Source of the DNA: JBGSLA01 sp041740935
Lineage (GTDB): Bacteria; Desulfobacterota; Desulfobaccia; Desulfobaccales; 0-14-0-80-60-11
Assembly: GCA_041740935.1 (NCBI GenBank)
Contig: JBGSLA010000058.1
Coordinates: 1 to 11,077, forward strand
Direction: 5' to 3'
DNA: 11,077 nucleotides
Positions 1-6,863 of the stretch are shown in pieces. The notes beneath the pieces are model-generated. The model was given only the letters and a program-made list of their open reading frames with translations. It was not told the origin of the DNA and searched no databases. Position 1 is the first letter of the stretch; every line of letters begins with the position of its first letter. A program made the position numbers and the translations under genes.

Positions 1-195
1 GGCCTGGGGTGCAGCCCCTGGGGTGGCCGGCGTTGGGACCGGGGCCGGGCCGGGCTTGGCCGGTTCGGCCGATTTGGCCGCTTGGGGTGCGGGAGCCTCC
101 GCCGGGGTCTTGGTCCCGAGTTTATCCCCTAAAAAGGTGAAAATCAGAAAAACCAGAAAACTGAGGACCACAGCCAGGATGGTCCGTGTGTTCAT
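1..195 (-). CDS. yidC: YidC membrane protein insertase, N-terminal fragment
   Basis: Partial gene: it starts at ATG 195 and runs off the left edge, so only 65 residues are visible. The protein opens with a short polar N-terminus and then a single hydrophobic segment (about residues 6-22, rich in L, V, F and I). A low-complexity Ala/Pro/Lys linker follows. This matches the first membrane anchor and periplasmic linker of Gram-negative YidC (family knowledge), which inserts and folds inner-membrane proteins with or without SecYEG. A GGAG ribosome-binding site lies just upstream, beginning right after the yidD stop codon. Identity rests mainly on its place after rpmH-rnpA-yidD plus the N-terminal architecture. 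The insertase core is outside the window. Confidence 0.88.
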   Translation of the reverse strand, partial: MNTRTILAVVLSFLVFLIFTFLGDKLGTKTPAEAPAPQAAKSAEPAKPGPAPVPTPATPGAAPQA

Positions 196-205
196 AGGGC
201 GCTCC

Positions 206-424
206 TCAAGGAACCGGGTCCCACCCGCCGGCATGGAAGGGGTGACAGCGCAGGAGCCTTTTCAGACTCAGTTCCAAACCCTTCAGGCAGCCGTGGGTGC
301 GCAGGGCCTCCGCGGCATACTGGGAGCAGGTCGGAACAAACCGGCAGCAGTGGGGAAAAAGTGGTGACAGCATCAGTTGATAGGCTCGGATGAGCCCCAG
401 GGCCACCTTAGTCATGACGGTCAA
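206..424 (-). CDS. yidD: YidD membrane protein insertion efficiency factor
   Basis: A 72-residue protein of normal YidD length (family about 70-90). It has an N-terminal amphipathic/hydrophobic helix (residues 7-22) and the family hallmarks: CCRFVPTCSQYA at 26-37 (family C-R-x-x-P-[ST]-C-S-x-Y), then RCHPF at 59-63, and GGWDPVP at the end. YidD is a small inner-membrane-associated protein that helps YidC-dependent insertion (established for the family). The reading frame overlaps the 3' end of rnpA by 17 bp if it starts at ATG 424. A second in-frame ATG at 415 would shorten it by three residues and still overlap rnpA. The stop is 10 bp before yidC, so all of these genes are probably translated from one message. 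Confidence 0.95.
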   Translation of the reverse strand: MTVMTKVALGLIRAYQLMLSPLFPHCCRFVPTCSQYAAEALRTHGCLKGLELSLKRLLRCHPFHAGGWDPVP

Positions 425-824
425 CCTGCCGGCGCCGGGCCAGGACTTTGAGCAACTCGACTTCCACCTGGTTATAGGTCAGGTCAGGAGCCCCTTTCTT
501 GGCCATGATGATGATATCTCCAGGAGGCAGGCCGTGTTTGTGGCGGCGAAAAAACTCCCGGAGGAGGCGCTTCACCCGGTTGCGCCGGGTGGCTTTGCCC
601 ACCTTGCGTCCGGACACCAGCCCCAAGCGGGGGCCGGGGCCCTCCCCCGGGGCCAGACAGACGCCGAAATGCGGCGTGAACAGCCTTTTCCCCCGGGCCT
701 GAGCCCTGAGGTACTCCCGGCGGCGGCGCAGCCGCTCCTCCCGGGAAAAGCGGGCCGTCTTGGGGGGGGCATTGGCCTGGTCGGAATGGTTCGCCTGGCT
801 GGAAGACTCGCGGGTGTGCTTCAG
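408..824 (-). CDS. rnpA: Ribonuclease P protein component (RnpA), apparent CTG start
   Basis: Protein subunit of RNase P, which binds the catalytic RNA and helps mature tRNA 5' ends. The core is clear: FSREERLRRRREY near residues 26-38, then the RNR signature KATRRNRVKRLLRE at 77-90, then the GDIIIMAKK strand and a C-terminal helix. The start is the oddity. No ATG, GTG or TTG occurs in this frame between the rpmH stop (840-842) and a TTG at 626, and a start at 626 would delete the N-terminal half of the fold. I place the start at CTG 824, which has AGGGAG five bases upstream and gives 138 residues. Codons of the resulting N-terminal extension mostly end in G or C, unlike the other two frames there, which supports real coding. 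Alternative: ATG 772 is followed by C8; one extra C would put it in frame and give a normal 121-residue RnpA beginning MPPPKTARFS. Identity is firm; the start is not. Confidence 0.9.
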   Translation of the reverse strand: MKHTRESSSQANHSDQANAPPKTARFSREERLRRRREYLRAQARGKRLFTPHFGVCLAPGEGPGPRLGLVSGRKVGKATRRNRVKRLLREFFRRHKHGLPPGDIIIMAKKGAPDLTYNQVEVELLKVLARRRQVDRHD

Positions 825-839
825 CGGCGCTCCCTGCTC

Positions 840-974
840 TTAGCCCGAGAGGCGCTTGCGGCCTCTGGCCCGGCGTTGCTGCAATACCCGGCGTCCGCCC
901 TTGGTGCTCATGCGGCTCCGGAAGCCGTGGGTGCGAGCCCGGCGCCGGTTGCTCGGCTGAAAAGTGCGTTTCAT
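840..974 (-). CDS. rpmH: 50S ribosomal protein L34
   Basis: A 44-residue, extremely basic protein beginning MKRTFQPSNRRRARTHGF and ending RRARGRKRLSG, which matches L34 over its full length (usual 44-47 residues). L34 is a late-assembling protein of the large ribosomal subunit that contacts 23S rRNA. The start ATG at 974 has a purine-rich AAGGAAG ribosome-binding site about 6 bases upstream. It is the first gene of the rpmH-rnpA-yidD-yidC operon. rnpA lies in the same reading frame, its CTG start 15 bp after the rpmH stop codon, so rnpA is probably coupled to L34 translation. Confidence 0.97.
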   Translation of the reverse strand: MKRTFQPSNRRRARTHGFRSRMSTKGGRRVLQQRRARGRKRLSG

Positions 975-1326
975 GGAATTCTTCCTTGTCGCAAAATTAA
1001 GTCACAAACTTTTTATTAATCATTTCAGCGCCCATTTGTCAAGGACTTGAAATCCAGATTGAATTCCGGGCCGGCCCCGGGGAACCATCCCAAGAGGCGG
1101 GGGCTGTCCTCAATTCGCCGGGGAACCCCAGGCTGTTGGCGGTCCGGAGGCAAATCTGCAAAGTACGCGGCCCCCTTGCGGAAATTTATAACTTGAATTT
1201 TCTGCCAAAATTGACACAATATCGGCGAGGTTTGTCAACTTTCTGAAGGTTGCCCCAAAACTCCGGAATCCACCCTCGCCAGCGGGCCCCTTCCGGGCTG
1301 CGGAATTCCGCGCAAAGGAGAAGTGC
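975..1326. other. Intergenic region between divergent rpmH and mreB operons
   Basis: This 352-bp gap holds the rpmH promoter candidate on its left side. On the right, before mreB, there is a TTGACA at 1211-1216 (plus strand) and a TGTCAA at 1233-1238, which together form a 6-bp inverted repeat about 16 bp apart. Neither has a convincing -10 box at standard spacing, so the mreB promoter is not resolved. A 10-bp direct repeat, CCGGGGAACC, occurs at 1077-1086 and 1118-1127. The mreB ribosome-binding site AAAGGAG is at 1314-1320. I see no convincing ORF, RNA gene or DnaA-box (TTATCCACA-like) cluster here. Confidence 0.6.
1015..1042 (-). promoter_or_regulatory. Candidate sigma70-type promoter for rpmH operon
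   Basis: On the minus strand a perfect -35 box, TTGACA (1042 to 1037), is followed after 16 bp by ATTAAT (1020 to 1015), which matches four of six bases of the TATAAT consensus. The region just downstream is AT-rich. This leaves a 5' leader of about 35 bases before the L34 start codon. The prediction comes from motif reading only. Confidence 0.55.
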
Positions 1327-2358
1327 ATGTTCCTGGACCCCATTTTGGGCTGGTTCTCCAGTGACCTGGCCATTGATTTGGGCACCGCCAACACCCTGGT
1401 CTATGTCAAAGGGAAGGGCATTGTGCTCTCCGAACCCTCGGTGGTGGCGGTGCGCAAAAACGCCCGGGACCGCAACAAGGTCCTGGCCGTGGGCCGGGAA
1501 GCCAAAATGATGCTGGGACGCACGCCGGGGAACATCGTGGCCATCCGTCCCATGAAAGACGGGGTCATCGCCGATTTTGAAATCACCGAGGCCATGCTGC
1601 GGCACTTTATCCGCAAGGTGCATAACCGCCGCTCCCTGGTCCGCCCCCGCATCATCGTCTGCGTGCCCTCGGGCATCACCCCGGTGGAAAAACGGGCGGT
1701 GAAGGAGTCCGCCGAATCCGCCGGCGCCCGGGAGGTGTACCTCATCGAAGAGCCCATGGCCGCGGCCATCGGCGCCGGGCTGCCCATCACCGAACCCATC
1801 TGCAACATGGTGGTGGACATCGGCGGCGGCACCACCGAAGTGGCGGTCATTTCCCTGGCCGGCATCGTCTATTCCAAAAGCGTCAGGGTGGGCGGCGACA
1901 AAATGGACGAGGCCATCCTGCAATACATCAAGCGCAGCTATAACCTGGCCATCGGCGAGCGCACCGCCGAGATCATCAAAACCACCATCAGCAACGCCTA
2001 TCCCGGCGAAACCGAGTCCATGGACGTCAAGGGCCGGGACCTGGTCACCGGCATCCCCAAGATCATCACCATCAATTCCGATGAGATCCGGGGGGCCATT
2101 CAGGAGCAGATCGACACCATCGTCTCCACGGTCAAGACCGCGTTGGAGCAGACCCCGCCGGAGCTGGCCGCGGACATCGTCGACCGGGGCATTTATCTGA
2201 CTGGCGGCGGCGCCCTGCTGAAACATCTGGATGTGCTCCTGCACCAGGAAACCGGGCTGCCCATCAAGATCACCGAAGACCCCCTGTCCACGGTGGTCCT
2301 GGGCTCCGGCAAGGCCCTGGACAACCTGACTATTCTGCGTGAAGTGGCCCTCGACTGA
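1327..2358 (+). CDS. mreB: Rod shape-determining protein MreB (bacterial actin)
   Basis: A full-length 343-residue MreB (family about 335-350). This ATPase polymerises into membrane-bound filaments that organise lateral wall synthesis. The actin-fold motifs are in order: phosphate-1 loop DLGTANT (17-23), the EEPMAAAIGAGLP segment (141-153), phosphate-2 loop DIGGGTTE (164-171) and adenosine motif TGGGALL (292-298). The hydrophobic N-terminus (MFLDPILGWF) could serve as a membrane-binding helix, as known for Gram-negative MreB (inference here). ATG 1327 is preceded by AAAGGAG with 6-base spacing, a strong site. It is the first gene of mreBCD-mrdA, and the gap to mreC is only 5 bp. Confidence 0.98.
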   Translation: MFLDPILGWFSSDLAIDLGTANTLVYVKGKGIVLSEPSVVAVRKNARDRNKVLAVGREAKMMLGRTPGNIVAIRPMKDGVIADFEITEAMLRHFIRKVHNRRSLVRPRIIVCVPSGITPVEKRAVKESAESAGAREVYLIEEPMAAAIGAGLPITEPICNMVVDIGGGTTEVAVISLAGIVYSKSVRVGGDKMDEAILQYIKRSYNLAIGERTAEIIKTTISNAYPGETESMDVKGRDLVTGIPKIITINSDEIRGAIQEQIDTIVSTVKTALEQTPPELAADIVDRGIYLTGGGALLKHLDVLLHQETGLPIKITEDPLSTVVLGSGKALDNLTILREVALD

Positions 2359-2363
2359 GGTTG

Positions 2364-3200
2364 ATGAATGTGCGTCTCCGAACCCGCCTGCGCACCCCGG
2401 TGGTCATCGCCGCCACCCTGTTGGTCATTCTTGCGGTCCTGTCCTTAAGCATAAAGCGCGCCTCGATCCTCAAAAGCCTCGAAGGGGTGCTGATTTCCGT
2501 GACCTCGCCGGCCCTGAGCGGCCTCAATTCCCTGAGCGGCTCCCTGGGACGCCTCTGGGAGGGCTACGTGTATCTGGTGGGGGTCCAGCAGGAAAACGCC
2601 GAACTCAGGCGGCAGTTGGCGGAAAACGCCCACAAGGAGGTGCGCTATCAGGAGGCCCTGCTCCTGGCTCGGCGCCTGGAGGCCCTACTTAACCTGAAAA
2701 AGCAGCTGGCCCTGCCGGTCACCGGGGCCCGGGTAGTGGCCTATGATCCCTCCCAGTGGTCCCGCTGCGTCATCGTGGACATGGGCACCAAAGACGGCGT
2801 CGCCGTGGGCCTGCCCGTGCTCGGCGACGGTGGCATCGTCGGCCGCATCGTGGAAACCTATGCCCACTACGCCAAGGTGATGCTGGTCGTGGACCGCAAC
2901 AGCGGCGCCGACGCCCTGATCCAGCGCACCCGGGTGCGGGGCATCCTCCAGGGCAAAGGCGGCAACCGCTGTTCCCTGGAATATGTCCCCCAAAATGCCG
3001 ACGTGGAGGTGGGGGATTTGGTGCTGGCCTCGGGATTGGGGGGGATTTTTCCCGCGGGTCAGGTCTTCGGCCGGGTGACCCAGATGAACAAGAAGGCTGA
3101 CGGGCCTTTCCAGGAAATCATCGTCACTCCGGGGGCCAACCTGTCCGCCCTGGAAGAGGTGCTCATCGTCAAAACGGCCAAATTGGCCCTGACCCCGTAA
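2364..3200 (+). CDS. mreC: Rod shape-determining protein MreC
   Basis: A 278-residue bitopic membrane protein that links MreB to periplasmic wall synthases. It shows a short basic cytoplasmic tail, one transmembrane helix (about 12-30), a coiled coil (about 70-115, pattern QQENAELRRQLAEN), then the Gly/Val-rich beta-domain region (about 120-275). This region contains VDMGTKDGVAVGLPVLG and VVDRNSGADALIQ, typical of MreC. Three starts are possible in frame: TTG 2361, ATG 2364 and GTG 2370. The only ribosome-binding-like sequence is GAGG at 2357-2360, overlapping the mreB stop codon. It is close to ATG 2364 and better spaced for GTG 2370. I chose ATG; the difference is one to two residues. Translation is likely coupled to mreB. 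Confidence 0.96.
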   Translation: MNVRLRTRLRTPVVIAATLLVILAVLSLSIKRASILKSLEGVLISVTSPALSGLNSLSGSLGRLWEGYVYLVGVQQENAELRRQLAENAHKEVRYQEALLLARRLEALLNLKKQLALPVTGARVVAYDPSQWSRCVIVDMGTKDGVAVGLPVLGDGGIVGRIVETYAHYAKVMLVVDRNSGADALIQRTRVRGILQGKGGNRCSLEYVPQNADVEVGDLVLASGLGGIFPAGQVFGRVTQMNKKADGPFQEIIVTPGANLSALEEVLIVKTAKLALTP

Positions 3201-3202
3201 TC

Positions 3203-3712
3203 ATGTCGTCCCTGTTTCTTTATCTGATGTTGGGATTGGGCTTGTTTTATCTGCACGAGCTGGTGCTGTTCCCCCAGGTCTATATCCGGCCGCTGGCGCC
3301 GCTGTTGTTTTATGTCAGCCTCAAGGACTCATTGGCCGCGGCCTTTGCCCTGGCGGTATTTTTGGGGCTGCTCCAGGACAGTTACGCCCTGGCCCCCTTC
3401 GGCGTCCATTTGGTGGCTTCTTTCATCCTCCTGGGCGTGGCCCGGGCGGCCCGGCAGACTTTTCTGGTGAAAAATGCGGCGTTTCTCATCCTGGCCATGT
3501 TGGCGGCCCTCATCCTCCAGGACCTGGGGGTGCGGCTCATCCTCACCATCCTCGGGTCCTGGGAGGTTTTCTCTCTGGATTTGACCTGGAACCGGGTCCT
3601 GGAAATCCTGGTCACCTCAATCCTTACCCCGGTGTTTTTCAGCCTGATTCGCACCCTGGAATTTCAATGGCGCCGGCTGGGCCGCGGTTCCCGGCCCACT
3701 CCGGCCCTGTGA
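3203..3712 (+). CDS. mreD: Rod shape-determining protein MreD
   Basis: A 169-residue, very hydrophobic protein, the usual MreD size, with about five to six predicted membrane helices (roughly 3-20, 28-58 as one or two, 64-82, 91-107 and 131-150) and a basic C-terminal tail. The central GLLQDSYALAPFGVHLVAS segment resembles the conserved MreD loop G-x-x-x-D-x-x-x-x-x-x-G. MreD is an inner-membrane component of the elongasome. The start is two bases after the mreC stop and has no obvious ribosome-binding site, so coupling to mreC is likely. Sequence conservation in MreD is weak, so the call leans partly on position between mreC and mrdA. Confidence 0.93.
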   Translation: MSSLFLYLMLGLGLFYLHELVLFPQVYIRPLAPLLFYVSLKDSLAAAFALAVFLGLLQDSYALAPFGVHLVASFILLGVARAARQTFLVKNAAFLILAMLAALILQDLGVRLILTILGSWEVFSLDLTWNRVLEILVTSILTPVFFSLIRTLEFQWRRLGRGSRPTPAL

Positions 3713-3744
3713 GGGCTGCCACCCACGGCCATGACCTTGCTGCC

Positions 3745-5613
3745 ATGAAGCACTCCCCCATACCGCCGCTCAGGTACCCCTATAAAGAAGAGCCCCTGGG
3801 CGACCAGCTCTCCCCGGAGGAGTACGAGAGCTCCCGGCGCCTCATCTCCGGGGTGGTCCTGCTGCTGTTCGTGGTTTTCGGGCTGCTCTGCCTGCGCCTG
3901 TGGTTTCTGCAGCTGGTCCAGGGGGAGGATCTCCAGAAGCGCTCCGAGCGCAACCGCATCCGCTCCCAGGACCTGCCGCCCTGGCGGGGCATGATCCTGG
4001 ACCGGCACGGCCATACCCTGGTGGACAACCGGCCCAGCTTCAATCTCATGGCCACCCTGGAAGACGTCGCCGAGCCGGCCGTCCTGGCCCGCCGCCTGGG
4101 GTCGCTTTTGAAGATGGAGGGGAAACCCCTCCTGGCCCAACTGGACAAGGCCCGCCAGACCGGTCTGCACCAGGTGCGCCTCAAAAGCCACCTGTCCTGG
4201 GAGGACATGGCCCTGGTGGAGACCTACCAGGCCGAGCTCCCCGGGGTGTACATCCTGGTGGCCGGCCGGCGGGAATATCCCCATAAATCCCTGGCCAGCC
4301 ACACCCTGGGCTATCTGGGGGAAATCACCGAAGCCCAGCTTAAAAGCGGACGCCTCCCCGCCTACAAAATGGGGGACGATCTGGGCCGCTGCGGCATCGA
4401 GGCGGCCTGGGAGGCTTATCTCCGGGGCAAGCGGGGCTCCCGCCGCATCGAGGTGGACGCCTACGGCCGGGAATTGGGGAACCTGGAGCAGAAACTCTCC
4501 ACCCCCGGCGCCAACGTCCAACTGACCCTGGATATCCGCCTGCAGCAGGAGGCCGAGGCCTGCCTGGAGGACAAGGTGGGCGCCCTGGTGGCCCTCAATC
4601 CCCAAAACGGCAAAATCCTGGCCCTGGCCTCCACCCCGGGGTTCTCCCCGGAGTCCTTCGAGCACGGCATAAGCCCCCAGGAGTGGCAGAAAATTCTCAA
4701 CAATAAAGATCACCCCCTGATGAACCGCACCATCAAGGGACAATACCCCCCCGGCTCCACCTTCAAGCTGGTCATGGCGGTGGCGGGCCTGGAAGAAGGG
4801 GTTATCGACCCCCACACCCAGGTCGTCTGCCGGGGCCATCTGTACTCGGGGGACCATAAATTCCACTGCTGGAAAAAGAGCGGGCACGGCAGCGTGGATC
4901 TGCGGCGGGCCCTGATACATTCCTGCGATGTGTACTTTTATGAGGTGGGCCGCCGCCTGGGGATTGAGCGCATGGCCAAATGGAGCCGGCGCTTCGGCCT
5001 GGGCGCGCCCGCAGACCTGAAGCTGGACAAGGAAAATCCCGGCCTGGTGGGCTCCCCGGCCTGGAAGCGGGATCAGGTGAAAGCGCCCTGGCATGAAGGC
5101 GACACCTTTTCCGTGGCCATCGGCCAGGGCTATATTCTCACCACGCCCCTCCAGGTGGCCCGCATGGCCGCCACCCTGGCCAACGGCGGCACCCTGTACC
5201 AACCCCAGTTGGTGGAAAAGGTGGAAAGCCCCAACGGGGAAGTCCTGCACCGGTTCAACCCCATCGTCCAGGGCCGCCTGGAGGCCGACCCCGCCCATTT
5301 GGCTCTGGTGCGCAAGGCCCTGACCGCGGTGGTGAGCCAGGGCACCGGCAAGAAGGCCTTCCTGCCCCAGGTGGAGGTGGCCGGCAAAACCGGCACCTCT
5401 CAGGTGGTCTCCCTGGAAAAGGAGAAAACCGGCAAAACCATCCGCAAATATCAAAACCACGCCTGGTTCGTGGCCTTTGCCCCGGCCGACGACCCCCAGG
5501 TGGTGGTGGCGGTCATTGTGGAGCACGGCGGCCAGGGGAGCGATGTGGCCGCGCCCCTGGCCAAACAGTTCCTGGAAGCCTATTTCGGGAATCCCCAGGT
5601 GGCCCGGGAATAG
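3745..5613 (+). CDS. mrdA: Penicillin-binding protein 2 (MrdA), cell-elongation transpeptidase
   Basis: Class B PBP that crosslinks peptidoglycan during elongation. Numbered from ATG 3745 (622 residues): one transmembrane helix at about 34-53; PBP dimerisation/pedestal domain starting near 68 (DLPPWRGMILDRHG); transpeptidase domain with the catalytic serine motif STFK at 338-341, SCD at 393-395 (the SxN/SxD motif) and KTGT at 548-551. All three active-site motifs are intact. The start is uncertain. ATG 3667, inside mreD, would add 26 residues. GTG 3709 overlaps the mreD stop as GTGA. None has a good ribosome-binding site. ATG 3745 fits the usual short cytoplasmic tail. It is the last gene of the mre operon, and no rodA follows within the window. 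Confidence 0.97.
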   Translation: MKHSPIPPLRYPYKEEPLGDQLSPEEYESSRRLISGVVLLLFVVFGLLCLRLWFLQLVQGEDLQKRSERNRIRSQDLPPWRGMILDRHGHTLVDNRPSFNLMATLEDVAEPAVLARRLGSLLKMEGKPLLAQLDKARQTGLHQVRLKSHLSWEDMALVETYQAELPGVYILVAGRREYPHKSLASHTLGYLGEITEAQLKSGRLPAYKMGDDLGRCGIEAAWEAYLRGKRGSRRIEVDAYGRELGNLEQKLSTPGANVQLTLDIRLQQEAEACLEDKVGALVALNPQNGKILALASTPGFSPESFEHGISPQEWQKILNNKDHPLMNRTIKGQYPPGSTFKLVMAVAGLEEGVIDPHTQVVCRGHLYSGDHKFHCWKKSGHGSVDLRRALIHSCDVYFYEVGRRLGIERMAKWSRRFGLGAPADLKLDKENPGLVGSPAWKRDQVKAPWHEGDTFSVAIGQGYILTTPLQVARMAATLANGGTLYQPQLVEKVESPNGEVLHRFNPIVQGRLEADPAHLALVRKALTAVVSQGTGKKAFLPQVEVAGKTGTSQVVSLEKEKTGKTIRKYQNHAWFVAFAPADDPQVVVAVIVEHGGQGSDVAAPLAKQFLEAYFGNPQVARE

Positions 5614-5643
5614 CGGGGGAGAGGGGCCGGTCAGGGTTTTCGG

Positions 5644-5662
5644 GGCCAAGCAGCGCTTGGCC
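5644..5662 (+). terminator. Hairpin after mrdA, possible transcript end
   Basis: A perfect 8-bp inverted repeat, GGCCAAGC / GCTTGGCC, with a 3-base loop lies 30 bp after the mrdA stop, between convergent mrdA and pcm. It is GC-rich but is not followed by a T-run on either strand. It may therefore be a Rho-linked or 3'-end-protecting hairpin rather than a classic intrinsic terminator. The rest of the 5614-5767 gap shows T-rich stretches near 5732-5755 and no ORF. Confidence 0.4.
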
Positions 5663-5767
5663 TTCGAGGGGTGTTCCCACGCAGGCACTGGGGAACCGGA
5701 AAATCAATACCCATCACGATGCCCAATTCCTTGTTTTTTCGATGGATTATTTTTCCCACAAATCAAA

Positions 5768-5809
5768 ACCCAGAACCCAGAACCCCGGACTCCGGACCCG
5801 GGACCCCTC
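5768..5809. repeat. Heptanucleotide repeat array A (consensus ACCCCGG)
   Basis: Six consecutive 7-nt units: ACCCAGA twice, then ACCCCGG, ACTCCGG, ACCCGGG and ACCCCTC. The array stops one base before the complement of the pcm stop codon, so it is immediately downstream of pcm. Read in the pcm sense the unit is CCGGGGT-like. The same unit recurs at 7228-7269. Confidence 0.85.
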
Positions 5810-5810
5810 A

Positions 5811-6488
5811 TCACTCCCCTTCTCCGGCCTGATCCTGCCAGCCGTGCCGGCCGATGAGCTTGACGAACCGGCACCCCCCCATATACTCGTATTTTAGGCC
5901 CTCCGGGGTGCGGCGCACCCGGGTCAGGGTTTGGGAATAGCGGTCCCCCACCGGGATCACCAGCCGCCCTCCCAGGGCCAACTGGTCCACGAGAGGCGGG
6001 GGCACCTGGGGCGAGCCCGCGGTGACCAGAATGGCGTCGAAGGGCGCTTCCCCCGCCCACCCCAACGTGCCGTCCCCCGCCTGGGCGGTGACGTTGGTGT
6101 AGCCCAATTCCTGCAGAACGTTTAGCGCGTTCTGGACCAGGGAGGGCAGCCGGTCGATGGTGAACACCTGCGCGGCCAACTCCGCCAGCACCGCGGTCTG
6201 GTAGCCCGAGCCGGTCCCCAACTCCAGGACCTTTTCGGGTCCCTTGAGCTCCAGGGCCTCGGTCATCAGGGCCACGATGTAGGGCTGGGAGATGGTCTGA
6301 TCTTCGCCGATGGGTAGGGGATAGTCGTTGTAGGCCTGTTCCCGGAGGTGCCGGGGCACGAAGCGGTGCCGGGGCACCTTGCCCATGGCCGCCAGCACCC
6401 GGGGATCGGCGACCCCCCGGGCCTGGATCTGGATTTCCACCATCAAACGCCGGGCCGCAAGGAAAAGGTCCTCGGTGTCATTCCGCAT
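5811..6488 (-). CDS. pcm: Protein-L-isoaspartate O-methyltransferase
   Basis: A 225-residue SAM-dependent methyltransferase (family about 205-230). It methylates isoaspartyl residues in aged proteins so they can revert to aspartate. Visible motifs: VPRHRFVPRHL (38-48), the PCMT-specific GEDQTISQPYIVA (61-73), SAM-binding motif I VLELGTGSGYQTA (87-99), DAILVTAG (151-158) and GGRLVIPVG (173-181). ATG 6488 is preceded by a GGGAAG-like site about 7 bases away. The gene is convergent with mrdA and divergent from the cysteine-rich gene at 6574, with 85 bp between their starts that must hold both promoters. Two stop codons in tandem end it, and a heptamer array follows directly. Confidence 0.96.
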   Translation of the reverse strand: MRNDTEDLFLAARRLMVEIQIQARGVADPRVLAAMGKVPRHRFVPRHLREQAYNDYPLPIGEDQTISQPYIVALMTEALELKGPEKVLELGTGSGYQTAVLAELAAQVFTIDRLPSLVQNALNVLQELGYTNVTAQAGDGTLGWAGEAPFDAILVTAGSPQVPPPLVDQLALGGRLVIPVGDRYSQTLTRVRRTPEGLKYEYMGGCRFVKLIGRHGWQDQAGEGE

Positions 6489-6573
6489 GGGTCATCTTCC
6501 CGGAAGAGGTCAGAGCAGGACAAGCCCCGATTTCTTTGATACCATATTACTCCAAGGAGGGCAAAAGAGGAAC

Positions 6574-6795
6574 ATGGAATGCCGCTTTCATCCCGGTCGG
6601 GAGGCCCCCTACCGGTGCGACAAGATGGGGTACGCCTATTGCCGGGAGTGTTTGGACGAGTGCCGGGCCTGCACCGACCCCTGCAACTATTGCAAGACCA
6701 GGGCCCAATGCGTCATTTGGGAAAGGTGCGGCAAGGAGGCCAAAAAGCGCTGCCAGGAAGAGCGGCTCAAGGGGCCGGGAAACAGTGATCAGTGA
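6574..6795 (+). CDS. Small cysteine-rich putative zinc-binding protein
   Basis: A 73-residue protein of unknown function. It has 11 cysteines (positions 3, 15, 23, 26, 30, 33, 37, 40, 46, 52 and 60) plus His6. The opening pattern CxxHPxxxAxYRC-x7-C-x2-C resembles short B-box-like zinc-finger modules found in hypothetical proteins of anaerobic delta-proteobacteria (general recollection). The remaining cysteines form further CxxC or CxxxC pairs that could bind a second metal. There is no signal peptide or membrane helix. ATG 6574 is preceded by AGAGGA two bases away and by AAGGAGG at 6554-6560; the frame stays open into pcm, but that longer version is not needed. The last codons and the TGA stop lie inside a heptamer repeat array, so the C-terminal SDQ appears to be repeat-derived. 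Confidence 0.75.
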   Translation: MECRFHPGREAPYRCDKMGYAYCRECLDECRACTDPCNYCKTRAQCVIWERCGKEAKKRCQEERLKGPGNSDQ

Positions 6796-6838
6796 CCAGT
6801 GACCAGTGATAAGTGATCAGTGAGCAGTGATCAGTGCG
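6783..6838. repeat. Heptanucleotide repeat array C (consensus CAGTGAT)
   Basis: Eight consecutive 7-nt units: CAGTGAT, CAGTGAC, CAGTGAC, CAGTGAT, AAGTGAT, CAGTGAG, CAGTGAT and CAGTGCG. The first units overlap the end of the cysteine-rich gene and contain its stop codon. The core AGTG is constant in every unit. The units are degenerate and have no spacers, so this is not CRISPR. Confidence 0.92.
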
Positions 6839-6841
6839 CAG

Positions 6842-6860
6842 GGTGGGCGTCCCGCCCGCC
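6842..6860. repeat. REP-like hairpin 1
   Basis: Inverted repeat GGTGGGC / GCCCGCC with a 5-base loop, giving a 7-bp stem with one G-U pair. It directly follows the CAGTGAT array. It is the first of several hairpins in the 6842-7156 island. Confidence 0.6.
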
Positions 6861-6863
6861 GCC

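Noticed and set aside
390..1019. A 209-codon plus-strand open frame over rnpA-rpmH
   Set aside because: It is antisense to four recognisable small genes and has no ribosome-binding site or motif.
1077..1127. CCGGGGAACC direct repeat before mreB
   Set aside because: Only two 10-bp GC-rich copies, which can easily occur by chance in DNA of this composition.
1211..1238. TTGACA...TGTCAA as the mreB promoter
   Set aside because: The -35-like box is perfect, but no acceptable -10 sequence occurs 15-19 bp downstream, so it is noted only as an inverted repeat.
975..1326. Chromosomal origin next to rpmH
   Set aside because: No TTATCCACA-like cluster, no AT-rich unwinding region of useful size and no dnaA in the window.
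1186..2244. A 352-codon minus-strand open frame opposite mreB
   Set aside because: Low-complexity Gly/Asp/His composition typical of an antisense shadow; mreB is unmistakable.
3664..5688. A 674-codon minus-strand open frame opposite mrdA
   Set aside because: Antisense shadow of a GC-rich gene; mrdA has all three active-site motifs and operon context.
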